Of a DNA stretch of 64,000 nucleotides, positions 23,381-34,612 are shown in pieces. The DNA is from Thermothelomyces thermophilus ATCC 42464 (taxonomy: Eukaryota > Ascomycota > Sordariomycetes > Sordariales > Chaetomiaceae). The translations under genes were made by a program, and so were the position numbers. Where the stretch lies: contig NC_016473.1 in NCBI RefSeq assembly GCF_000226095.1, forward strand, positions 4,774,001-4,838,000. The letters run 5' to 3'. Each line of letters opens with the position of its first letter. Within the stretch, counting starts at the first letter, position 1. The notes beneath the pieces are model-generated. The model saw only the letters and a list, made by a program, of their open reading frames with translations. It did no database searches and was not told where the DNA came from.

Positions 23381-24686
23381 TCAGTTGTTACTGCCACCGC
23401 CACCACCACCGCCACCGCCGCCGCCACCTCGGTTCGTCAGGGTGATGCCCAGCCCGACACCGAGGGCGATCGCGATGCAGATCAGGACGCACACGCCGAA
23501 GCACCACCACTTGAGCTTGCGGGCGCGCCGTGCTCTGGCGACGCCTTCTTGGAGATGCACGTTGGCGCCGCCGAGGTGGTCGGCCGTCTCCATGTTCTTC
23601 TGCTCGATGGCCTGGATCATGGGCTCCTGCTGCACGATCTGCTGGTTGAGCAGCTCAATCAGCTCGACCAGCTGCATGATATCTTGCTCGATCTTGACCA
23701 TGTCATTGTGGCGCGCCCGCAGGTTTCCCAGGACGGCCGAGGCCTGGCCGGAGCGGTTGGTTCGGAGCTGTGAGAGAATGTGCGTTAGCGAGAGACGCGG
23801 ATGAGCCGTAAGGGAGAAAGAAAGAAAGAAAGAGTGGTAAGATTGGCGGGAGGGAAAATGTGGGAGAAAAAACGTACGGCAGTCTGGAAAATCCCCTCGT
23901 CGCCCCAGTCGGCGTCGGCCGCCTGCTGCACCTGCTCCTCGGTCGCGTCCGGGTTGACGATGCGGTATTGGCGGGCAATCTGCTCGCGGTAGCGCGCCTT
24001 GTACTGCTGCTCCTCCTGCAGCAGCTCCTGGATTTTCTTTTTGAAGTCGTCATTGAGAATCTCAAACTGCCTCTTCTTGGTATTGAAGAGATTAGTGTCC
24101 GTCGTGCGCTCCGTGTCCGCCTTGAGCTGCTGGATCTGCCCACGAATCGCCGTGTTCTTCAATTGCGTCGACGCAACGAGGTCGTCCAACGCCTGACGCG
24201 CCGCGTTGTCACTGCTGGCCAGAGCTTGCTGGTGCAGCGTTGCGATGTTATGAATGCTGGTCGTCAGGCCCTCGATCTCTCGGCGAATGGCCGACACACG
24301 CTGCAGATATTCGGTCTGCGACAGGACGTTCCCGCCTGGTTGCTGCGGCTGGGGCGAACCGTACTGGCCCTGCTGACCGTACTGCTGCCCCTCGGGATGT
24401 GATCCATACTGCTGCCCATACTGCTGCCCATACTGCTGACCGTACTGCTGCCCATATTGCTGCTGCGGCGAGCCATAGGGCTGCTGACCGTACGGTTGCA
24501 TCTCATGCTGTTCCTGTTGCGGAGTCCATGTCAACTGCCGGGTTCAATGACAACCAGGGAGTCGTCGCGTGGAGCTGTCAGGAAATCCGGAAAGCTTCGC
24601 GCGCAACCCGGCGAAACACTCACCGTCTGGCCATAGCCGTAGCCCGCCTCGGCACCAGGCCCCTGATTGTAGGGGTTATAGGACAT
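23381..24686 (-). CDS. SSO1: Plasma-membrane t-SNARE of the Sso/syntaxin-1 family
   Basis: Three exons (24686-24624, 24534-23878, 23767-23381) splice in phase to 368 aa. A Gln/Tyr/Gly-rich head (residues about 25-85, with repeated YGQQ units) precedes a syntaxin Habc-type helical region. The Qa-SNARE helix starts near QDIMQLVELIELLNQQIVQQEPMI, written here as two parts: QDIMQLVELIELL and NQQIVQQEPMI. A C-terminal anchor (WWCFGVCVLICIAIALG) follows. Sso proteins pair with Sec9 and Snc to drive exocytosis at the hyphal tip. The short first exon encodes MSYNPYNQGPG. Two features are unusual: the low-complexity head and a luminal tail of about twelve Gly encoded by a GCC/ACC-type repeat. Family assignment is firm; SSO1 versus a paralogue is not resolved. 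Confidence 0.9.
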
Positions 24687-26032
24687 GACTTGCTCAATTG
24701 GATGAAGCTTGATCAGCCGATGATTTCCAAAAAGTAGTTGTCGGTTTGTTTTTGCACTCGCTGGGTAGACGAAGGTACTGGAGATGACGGCCGCGTCTTT
24801 TCACCAACAACGGTGGACAGACTTTGGACCGGGGGGGCCGGTGGTTGGTCGGCCTTTTTGCGAGGTTGCCGCTCCTGGGGTACGCAGTAAGCTAGCAGCT
24901 GCTTCGCCCTGCTGCAAGTCAGGTCGGCTGTGGCTGGTCGTTTACTATGCCAAGAACTCCTCGAGGGCAGCACCCCAGAAAGCGATTCCCAGTCTCCACA
25001 GTTGGCCCACTCAAAGGACATTCGGGCGAAGCCCGGCTTGTCTGCTCCACACGACAGTTACGCAGCCCTAGACTAGAGTGAGAGTTCATTAGGAGTGGTA
25101 AAGCTCGATAACGGGTCAGAATCGGGGAAAGAAAAAACAAAACGGAGTAGCAGCAAACGATCGCTATCACGAACCGTTCGCACTAGCCTCATTCTCTAGT
25201 GCAAGAACTGGGGATCCTTCGGCCCCCACATGGCTGGGGAGTGCGCGGACTGCTTGCGCTTCCGAACTAACAAGGAACAGATGGCGTCACGAATGAGGCT
25301 GAGGTGGGCTTAAATATCTCCACTAGTCTTGTTGCCTTACTATCCGTAGTAAACTGGATGCCAAGCTGAGCGGCGCACTAAGTAGTGTAGTGTACTACCC
25401 AAGAAGCTTGTGCGAGCACCAACGCAACCGCCCAGAGTGCATGGATCCTCCCAATGGCGGAAAGAGCTTGTTGCAGCCTTTTTTTTTAAGCATGAAGCCC
25501 TAGAGCACCGAAAACTTCGCCACGAGCATGCTTTTTCCCACAAAGTCAACCGGCGTTCTCCCCATCCGGTGCTGCCAGAACTCGGGAAATCTTCTCAAAG
25601 GCGTTACCTGCGAACTTGGAGGAAAAGTTGCCCGACCAAGCGCAGAACCGTCTCGGAAGACATCCTGAAGTGGGTGTTGTTGCTTTGCTAGGAAGCCCGC
25701 ATCTCTAGCCAGTCTGAATACCCACTCAACACCACCCAGCGACCGGAAGTTGGGCGATGGTATCTTGGTGGATGCGCGATAGGTGATACTTCCAAGCACC
25801 GATCTTATAACCCAAACGGCAACCTGGGATTGCAACTTATCGAAGACGGAAAGACGTTCTTTAATGTGCCTTCCTTTTCTTGAAGTCTCGATGACGGGGG
25901 TTATCGAGGCACAGCTAAGGCGCCACCCGGTCAATGCACGACTCTAGACGGCACGGCCTCTTTAAAACGGTTGCTGCTTCCACAGCGGAGATACGCCTCT
26001 GACTTAAGACTGAGATGTCCTGCGGAACAAGC
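24687..26032. other. Intergenic region between SSO and IMP4
   Basis: This 1.35-kb stretch includes the SSO promoter and the IMP4 3' UTR. A 144-residue minus-strand frame (25934-25500) has no recognisable domain or codon bias and is not supported. No repeats of note are seen. Confidence 0.55.
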
Positions 26033-27029
26033 TCAGAAGTAGTTCTTCTTCCTGCCTGTGCGAGTGTACTGGCTGAGGTGCCACTCGACGTCCGCATCCT
26101 TGTTCTCCAGGGTCCCCATGGTGATTGAGAAAGGCCTCATGGTGAACCGCGGCCCAACCTCGCTCAGCTCGACCGAGTCATAACTGGTTTTGACGTAAAC
26201 GTGATGGCGTACTTCGATACAATCGTCCTGGTTCACGAAGGTGATGACTCTGTTGCCTGCGTTTTTGCCGGCCGTAGGATCACGCGGTGGAAAGAGGTGC
26301 TTGAGAATCTTGACTATGCGGTGCCCAAGAGGCGTAGTGAAGTTCTCGAAAATTAGATGAGGGTAGCTCTCGCTGACCGTCCCTTTTATTGACCGCGGGA
26401 TATCCGCGCGCAACACCACGTTGTGAAGTGACGCCATCAGGGTCGGTCCGTGAGGGAAGTGGCTAATAGTGATTGCCGTTGGTGTGCCACGGTGCTCGTG
26501 AAGGAGAACAACATCGCTAAGGCGTTCGCTCTGGGCGGATCGGACGAGGTCGGGAAGGACGAGGTTTCCACGATTGAGTCGGATACCGGTCGGAAACAGC
26601 AGCCGTACTTCCTTGGAGAAGGACATCAACCTCGAGCTTGGATCTCGCGAAGTTGTCACCAAAACCCTGGGATCTACGCAAGGTCAACATCTGCCCGCCC
26701 TTCCTCTCGTGAGTCCAACACACGTACCTACGACACCAGACAGCTCAGAATATTCATCGTCGATGTCGAGCGAGTCGTCGCCAGCAACGTCCCGAGACAC
26801 ATCGTAGTCGTAGTCCTTCCGTAATTGCTTGTCGTTCGCAATCGCTGGGTCCAACGGCTTTCCTGACGCTAGGGCGGCTCTCAGTTTCGCCCTCTTTTCT
26901 GCAATTTCGGCATCGCGCAGAAGAAGCGCCCGGCGGTAGAGGTAGTCCCTCCTCTGGCGTGCTTGTTTACGCTAAGACAATGATCAGTACGATCTTCGAC
27001 ATGCGAGTCGAGCAGGTACGTACAAGCAT
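26033..27029 (-). CDS. IMP4: IMP4, U3 snoRNP Brix-domain protein
   Basis: Three exons (27029-27024, 26971-26728, 26673-26033) give 296 aa. The first exon is just ATGCTT. Joining it across a 52-nt intron (GTACGT donor, TTAG acceptor) yields [17 protein letters not shown], the conserved Imp4 N-terminus, which supports this tiny exon. The Brix domain follows from about residue 84 ([16 protein letters not shown]) with [11 protein letters not shown] and [15 protein letters not shown], ending in [14 protein letters not shown]. Imp4 acts with Imp3 and Mpp10 in U3 snoRNA-dependent processing of 18S pre-rRNA in the nucleolus. It is transcribed divergently from UPF1. Confidence 0.93.
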
Positions 27030-27690
27030 TTTCAGTTGGCTCGCAGCGTGTCAAGACGTGGGCAGAATAATGTCGGGACTGGTGTCTCGGTTGTCCAGCC
27101 GAACATCATCAGGATGCAAAAATTCCCCTGCGAGGCTGAAAGAACAGGGGGAGTTTCGGCGCTAGTTAAGTGGGGGACCAAGGTGCAGTGGAGGGGTTCC
27201 GCTGAAAAAAAGTCAAAGCACAGACCCTTTCACTGCTGGGCCTTCAGTTTCCGACAATGCGACTTCTCCGCCCCGCCACTCCATTGCAACCGCCTCGTGG
27301 TTGGCATGCCACTGACCAAAAATCGTTAACCCACAATCGCGGCCAGGATCGAGAGACCGGGACGATAACGCGAAATCGAAACGGCCAACGTCACGACACT
27401 ACGAATCCGTTCGCCACTTCAACTCCTAACAGCGATGATGTGACAATCTCCACGCGCGCATTCTCAATTCTACACGCTCCAAACAGAAAAGAAACATTTT
27501 CGAGCTGGCGCTGCCCACTTCGGCAGTTAAAATTTGCTCCTTGACAGCGGTGACTCGAGGTTAGCTCTGGTTCTTCCTTCCACAGCAGACTCGGTTGCCG
27601 GTCAGCTCCTCGGGATTCGGCTCTCAACCAACAGGCATACTGACGATCCGAGCCTTGCAGCCGCCAACGTTTACGCTCCGATACCCCGAT
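27030..27690. promoter_or_regulatory. Divergent IMP4 / UPF1 promoter region
   Basis: About 660 nt lie between the two start codons. The region is open in several frames but carries no recognisable protein. It must hold both promoters. No TATA-like or known factor site can be assigned from sequence alone. Confidence 0.5.
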
Positions 27691-30600
27691 ATGGAGGGCG
27701 CTTTCACCCACCTGGGAAACCACCTCGTTTCTGATTCCGCGGCCGCCATAAAGGCCGGCGGCTCGGACGAGCTGTCAAACATCGACCCGGACGAGAACTT
27801 GCTCTACGGCTCATATGGGGGACGGGGCGCTCGTACGGGCCTGGGCAATGCCAGGCGCCGCCAGGATGACGACGACAACGAAACCGAGGTCTTCGATGAC
27901 GACGACGAGAGTCTGGCAAGTGTTCCGGTCGACGGCATGAAGGCTCTCAAAATGAACGCACCGGAGGAAGAGAAGGAGCTTCCTGCCCATGCTTGCGCGT
28001 GAGTCTATCAGCACATCTCTCCTTGGTGGTCTGACGAAAGCCGGCTAACTTCGCCCGGCAGTTACTGCGGCATTCACTCCCCCGCCAGCGTGGTAAAATG
28101 TCTCACTTGCAGCAAGTGGTTCTGCAGCGCCCGCGGCAACTCGAGCTCCTCCCACATTGTCAATCATCTCGTACGAGCCCGGCATAAAGAGGTCCAGCTT
28201 CACCCCCAGTCCTCGCTAGGCGACACGGTCCTCGAGTGCTACAACTGCGGGACTAAGAACGTCTTCATGCTCGGCTTCATTCCGGCGAAATCCGATACTG
28301 TCGTGGTTCTCCTATGTCGCCAGCCCTGTGCCGCAAGCACCTCGACCAAGGACATGAGCTGGGACATCACGCGATGGCAGCCTCTCATCGAAGACCGCTC
28401 CTTTCTTAACTGGCTGGTTCAGCCGCCCACCGATACCGAACAGCTCCGGGCAAGGCACCTCACACCGCCAATGATCGCGAAACTCGAGGAAATGTGGAAG
28501 GAGAGCCCGAACGCCACCGTGGCCGACTTGGAAAAGAGCGCTGGCGCGGACGACGACCCGCATCCTGTCCTGCTGAAGTACGAGGACCCGTACCACTATC
28601 AGAACATCTTTGGCCCACTCGTCAAGATGGAGTCGGACTACGACAAGAAGCTCAAGGAGGCGCAGTCAGAGGACAATCTTCAGGTGCGCTGGGATGTCGG
28701 CCTCAACAACAAGCATCTCGCGAGCTTCATTCTCCCCAAGATCGAGTCGGGCGACGTCAAGCTGGCGGTGGGCGACGAGATGAGGCTAAAGTACAAGGGC
28801 GACCTCCGTCCGCCTTGGGAAGGGGTGGGCTATGTCATCAAGATCCCCAATAACCAGTCGGACGAGGTCACGCTCGAGCTGCGGAAGTCGGCCAACGACA
28901 AGATGGTGCCTACGGATGTCGCCACCAACTTCTCGGCCGATTACGTCTGGAAAGCCACGTCGTACGACCGGATGCAGTTCGCAATGAAGACGTTCGCTGT
29001 GGACGAGATGAGCCTCTCGGGCTACATCTTTCACAAGCTGCTCGGGCACGAAGTTGCCGTGGCCCCCATGAAGATTCAGATGCCCAAGAATTTCCACGTC
29101 CCCGGCCTGCCGGAGCTGAACCATAGCCAGGTTACGGCCATCAAGACGGTGCTCTCGAACCCGCTTAGTCTGATCCAGGGGCCTCCTGGCACCGGGAAGA
29201 CAGTCACGTCGGCCACTATCATCTATCATCTGGCCAAGCTCAACAATAGCCAGGTACTGGTATGCGCGCCATCTAACGTAGCAGTCGATCAGCTATGCGA
29301 GCGGATTCACCGCACCGGCCTGAAGGTTGTCCGCTTGACCGCCAAATCTCGCGAGGACGTCGAATCGTCTGTCAGCTTCTTGGCTCTCCATGAGCAGGTT
29401 CGCATGAACGATTCCAACACGGAGCTCACTAAGCTTGCGCGCCTCAAGGCCGACCAAGGCGAACTGTCGTCGCAGGACGAAAAGAAGTTCAAGCAGCTCA
29501 CTCGCGCCGCCGAGCGGGAGATCCTCAACAACGCAGATGTCGTGTGCTGCACCTGTGTGGGCGCCGGTGACCCGAGACTCGCTAAGATGAAGTTCCGCAA
29601 CGTTTTAATCGACGAATCGACGCAGTCTGCAGAGCCGGAGTGCATGATCCCCCTCGTCCTTGGATGCAAGCAGGTGGTGCTGGTCGGCGATCACAAGCAG
29701 CTTGGGCCTGTTATCATGAACAAGAAGGCAGCCAAGGCCGGCCTGAACCAGTCCCTCTTCGAGAGATTGGTCAAGCTTAACCTGACACCGATCCGACTGA
29801 ACGTGCAGTATCGGATGCACCCCTGCCTCTCGCAGTTCCCGTCGAACATGTTTTATGACGGATCGTTGCAGAACGGCGTCACGGTCGCCGAGCGTCTGAG
29901 GACTGATGTTGACTTCCCGTGGCCGGTGGCCGATATGCCAATGATGTTCTGGGCCAACAATGGTAACGAGGAGATCTCGGCATCCGGCACATCCTACCTC
30001 AACCGCACCGAGGCTGCCAACGTCGAGAAGATCGTGACGCGCTTCTTGAAGGCGGGTGTCAAGCCGTCCGACATCGGCGTCATCACGCCGTACGAGGGAC
30101 AGCGCAGCTATATCGTGAGCACCATGCAGAACACTGGCACATTCAAGAAGGAAACCTACAAAGAGGTCGAGGTCGCGTCTGTGGACGCATTCCAAGGTCG
30201 AGAAAAGGACTTTATCGTACTGTCTTGCGTCCGTTCCAACGACAACCAAGGCATTGGTTTCCTGTCGGATCCTCGCCGTCTCAACGTCGCGCTCACTCGC
30301 GCCAAGTACGGTTTGGTGATCATCGGCAACCCCAAGGTCCTGGCGAAGCACGAGCTGTGGCACCATCTCCTCGTCCATTACAAGGACCGGAAGTGCCTGG
30401 TCGAGGGCCCTCTCACTAACCTTCAAACGTCACTGCTGCAGTTCAGCCGTCCCAAGACGTCATTCCGCCCTCCGCGGTACTCCCAGCAGACGCAACATGC
30501 CGCTGGGGGCTATGCAAACGGCCGCTACGGCGGCATGAACGGCTCGAACAGGGACTACGAGACGGGCTCGATGCTGTCGTACATTCCAGACGACGTGTCG

Positions 30601-31035
30601 TCGATCCACAGCTCTGCCCTGGGCGGTGCTGGCCTGTCTTCGGCTTACCCCCATATGTTTTCGAACTTCCATCCCGACCAGTGGCCTGGTTTGCCGGGCG
30701 TGGGTGCGGGTGGCCGGCCTAACGCCAAGGGCCGCGATCGCGGTACCGAGAGCGTCGCGGGCGAAAGCGTCGCCAACAGCGAGTTCACGGACGCGAGCGC
30801 CAGCGTCATTGGCGGCAAGGGAGTGGGCCAAGGAGGGGCCAGTCTCGGTGCCGGTCTCAGCGAGGCAATCACCTCGGCCCGGCCAACCTCATACACCCAG
30901 AGTGACCGACTCAAGCAGTACGTCGAGAGCGGGGGCCGCATGGGAGCCGGGAGCGGATACGGGCGGCGATTTGATGACGATGAGAAGAGTGTCAGCACCG
31001 CCTTTGCTAGCCAGATAGGATCCGGATTCGACTGA
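27691..31035 (+). CDS. UPF1: UPF1, nonsense-mediated decay RNA helicase (SF1)
   Basis: Two exons (27691-27998 and 28062-31035) with a 63-nt intron give 1093 aa. An acidic N-terminus is followed by the Cys/His-rich UPF2-binding domain from about residue 102 ([15 protein letters not shown]). A 1B-type beta barrel and the SF1 helicase core come next: Walker A GPPGTGKT at 476-483, motif Ia-type [10 protein letters not shown], motif II DESTQ at 620-624, [11 protein letters not shown], and late motifs [15 protein letters not shown] and NVALTRAK. A disordered Gly/Ser-rich tail ends the protein. UPF1 triggers decay of mRNAs with premature stops. The intron interrupts the zinc-binding domain. The first ATG that opens the frame is 27691. 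Confidence 0.96.
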
Positions 31036-32626
31036 GTGCTCATGGGCTAGATTGGGGGTCCACGTCAGATGCAAACCATGAACAGATCCAGGCGCCGCAC
31101 CGCATTCTAGGTACCGCGGCCTACCTGCGTCCACCCCTCCGGGCTAGGGCAAGCACGCGTTCTCGGCTCCGCATGGGTCACAGCACGCGCAGGCCAGGAA
31201 GAGCTGGGCAGATGCTTCACAAAGCACACCCTCTCAACCGGGCGGGTCTAGTTGCCCTTATGCTGATGCTCTGACCAAGTGTTGTTCAGCGCCATCCTGC
31301 CTTACACGAGTAACTCGAGGAGCTTCAATCAGCCTTCCTTTATGATGGCAGCAGGCAAGGTTGCCAGGTATTCTGGCTCGCATGTCCGGAATGACACAGT
31401 CCCGGCGAAGGAGCTCGCTGAGCTATCGCGGCCGGGTAACGGAGGAGCCATTGACTGTTGAGTGAGAAGTGCATCCTGTCCAGCATCTGAGAATTGCAGG
31501 GAGAGGCTTAGCAGAGTATGAGACGGGGGAAGGAGTCGCTCATTTTTTTACCTGACACGAAGCATTCACTGATATCGAGACGAGAGGCCCCTGCTGGGCG
31601 CCGTCCATGTTGCAACGGCCGACAGTCACTCCTTTGAAAGGCAGTTGTTGCTTGACAAGTTGATTTGTAGGCAGACAGACACCTGAGCAGAGCAGAGAAA
31701 GAAACAGACATTCGTTCGTTCCGCTACCACCACGAACGCACGTGTGCACATATGTGTTACGATGAAAGCTTCTCTTTTAGCACGCGTTTGGCTGATGGCG
31801 GCCCACGTAGGGCAGCTTGTTGGACGATTTTGCATCCTTAAGACGGCCGCAGGTTTGATTAGGCGCCTTACACAACCCAAGATTGGAGACTTACATGACT
31901 ACGGCCGTCCATGTGTTCTCGGTCCAGGCCTCAAGTCGAGTTCCGAGAGGTTGATCCATAGCAGAGATGCGACACAGGAGACCAGGGGCAGGCGGCAAAT
32001 GAGGGGTGCTGCAGCGCTTACTTAGGTAGTAACTAGTCCCTGATCTACTAAATATAGGCAACAACCTTTTCTCTGGTCTGAGATGGCTGAACTCAGAATT
32101 GAGAGTTATGCAGTTATGCTACCTGATACCGTATTCGGGCCTATGCTAGTACACGATAGGGTAGAAACCTTACTTAGCTCTACATTGTTCGCCGCTAGTG
32201 TTCTTGTCCTTTTTCCTATCTATTCTTTCGAACAAGTTCCTCCCGTTCCTGCTTGCCCTATTCCATCTGCATATAGTGAGATGGCCCGCTTTATGTGAAT
32301 TACTGGGCCAACTTCGCCCCGAGGCCTTTCTTCATTAGGTGTTGCTTGCCTGCACGGGCAGTACGGAACACGGAAGTCAGTACTGTTGTGTATGTAAGGT
32401 AGGTACATACCTTGCTTATGTATGTTCCGTACCTTACCTAAGGTACTTTGAATGCGCCCGAGACACTTTACACTGCCACGTTGTTCCAGTGCAGCTGCAT
32501 AACCCTCGGATCGTCGAACAATAACGCACTTCGGGAACTCGGACATTTCAGTATGTTGTGAACTATCTTCGTCCCATCTTCGATGGTCGATTTTTTCACC
32601 TGACTTACGCGCCTATCTCGAAAAAA
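31036..32626. other. 1.6-kb gene-free region downstream of UPF1
   Basis: It contains the UPF1 3' UTR and the upstream side of the PRXL2-like gene. A short AAGGTA/TACCTT inverted pair (32396-32413) lies in a TATGTAAGGTAGGTAC-type stretch. No coding region is recognisable on either strand. Confidence 0.6.
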
Positions 32627-33812
32627 ATGACGCTACCAGAAGTTGCCGCTGCTCACAAGAACGGAGCTAGTTCCGGCGCCAACACGACCCCGGATACGGA
32701 CCCGGTACCCATGAGGGCACCAAGCACGGAGATGGCAGCCGTCACGGATCGCGATGGGGTCAACCCGCTCGAGTTCGAGGGCTCCGTCGACACCAGTGAC
32801 GAGCCCCCCACTCTCGAGACCATCCGCAAGATCGACAAGTACACCGTACTAGACAAGGACGGCAAATCCCACACCTTTCGCAGTCTCTACACCGGCCGCC
32901 ACACGGCTCGCCGCGTGCTCATCATTTTCATCCGCCATTTCTTCTGCGGCGTACGCAACTCCCTCCCCTCCTCCCCCCCCCACCCTTCCAAAACCAAAAA
33001 AGAAAGAAAGAAAAATCACTTTGTATATGACATGAATTATAAGCTTTATAGCACCGTATGACTTTGATCTATTACTGACTGAAACACGCAACCACCCCGG
33101 AGGGGTACCTGCGCGTGCGCTTCTCACACAGAACTGCCAGCAATACCTCCGGGCGGTGTCCGAGTTCATCACGCCGCAGGCGCTGCTCTCCCGCCCGCGG
33201 GGCGGCACCACCTTCATCTGCGTCGTCGGCTGCGGCGACCCGGCCCTGATCGACATGTACGCCGAGGCGACCGGCTGCCCCTACCCCATCTACGCCGACC
33301 CCACCCGCCGCCTGTACGCCGAGTTGGGCATGATCCGCACCCTCGCCCTCGGCCCCCGCCGCCCGGCCTACATGCGCACCGGCCTCCTCAAGAGCAGCCT
33401 GCTCAGCGTCGCCCAGGGGCTCAAGCAGGTCCCCAAGGGGCTGGCCCTCAAGGGCGGCGACACGAAGCAGGTCGGCGGCGAGTTCCTCTTCGAGCCGGTG
33501 GCGGGGGCCGGGCCCGACGGGGTCCGCGCCGCGGAGACGGCGGAGACGCCCATCGGGATCGAGCCCCCGGCCGCGTGGGCGCAGGCAGGGAACGGCGAAG
33601 GGGCCGGCCAGCGGTCCGAGACCAGCCTGGACGGGAAGGGGGAGCCGGACTCGGACGGGGTCGACAAGGTGGTGACGTGGTGTCATCGGATGAGGAACAC
33701 GAGGGATCACGCCGAGATCCCCGTGCTGATGGAGGTGTTGGGTTTGAAGGATGAACCGGCTGCTGGTGGTGGGGGGGACAATAAGGAGAGGGATGGGAAA
33801 TCGGGCACTTAG
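32627..33812 (+). CDS. AhpC/TSA-type thioredoxin-fold protein (PRXL2/AAED1-like)
   Basis: Two exons (32627-32950 and 33132-33812) with a 181-nt intron give 334 aa. The core runs KYTVLDKDGKSHTFRSLY, then LIIFIRHFFCG joined by splicing to NCQQYLRAVS, giving a CxxC redox motif at about residues 107-110. VVGCGDPALIDMY and PYPIYADPTRRLYAELGM follow. This is the pattern of the peroxiredoxin-like AhpC/TSA family (PF13911 type), whose members are putative thiol oxidoreductases with poorly known substrates. N- and C-terminal extensions are disordered. The intron falls exactly between the two cysteine codons' halves of the motif (after CG, before NC). No signal peptide is seen. Confidence 0.85.
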
Positions 33813-34612
33813 GGGGTCGTCAAAGGTCAGGAGAATGAGTAAAAACGGGGCTGCGGGTAGGTGAAATTGCTCTTTTTTTTATTTTTATTTTTTTCATGTA
33901 CATCCCGGGCGACGATGGGAGATCCTAGCGGGTCATGATATCTCGGTTAGAATTGGAGTTTTTAGGGGGGATGACTTGCATGTTCGCATGTCATAGCAGA
34001 GAATGATACCAACGGCATTTCCACCTTACCTGAAAAAGCCTCTTTTCCCTTTCTCTAGTTTGCTCTAGTGTCTGAGACTCTGGCCGTTGAACAGCCCGGA
34101 TACGGGATTCCTCATTACCGGTTGCACACGCCCGCTGCCGCGGTCATGGTGATACAAGTACTAGGCTAGGTACTCACAACAATAGCTACGTGGACGGCGT
34201 GTAGAAGCTTAAAGAGAAACACAAACCATATCGGCCCGCAGAGTACCACGGTGGAACAACCTGTGATGTCTGCAGCAGTTCAGAACGTTGGTGGCCCGCT
34301 ACTCAAACCCGGGTCGTCTCAACGCCCGCCACCAGCGAGTAAATTGGGCGGTAGGCTGGACCGCGTGTGCGTACAGCGTCTCGACCGAGTAACACTAAAG
34401 CAAGTTTGCCTGTCAATTCTGAGGTTGTCTCTCCAGTACAACCAACCTCGCATCGTCCTGACCGTGATTATTATGAGATGTTGCGTAGTCAATCCGAGTG
34501 GCCCCTTGACCGCGAACTTTGCTTAGCCTCCTGATAGCCCATCCATCCTCCATCTCCACGAACCTCGGCAGCTCTATCCAACACTCGGACGCGTGATAAT
34601 GTCACTGCTAAC
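33813..34612. other. Intergenic region
   Basis: This 800-nt spacer holds the 3' UTR of the PRXL2-like gene, including a T/A-rich run near 33870, and the promoter of the membrane-protein gene. No gene is seen. Confidence 0.6.

Noticed and set aside
25500-25934. 144-codon minus-strand open frame
   Set aside because: No motif, no splice partners and no codon bias; length is within chance for this composition.
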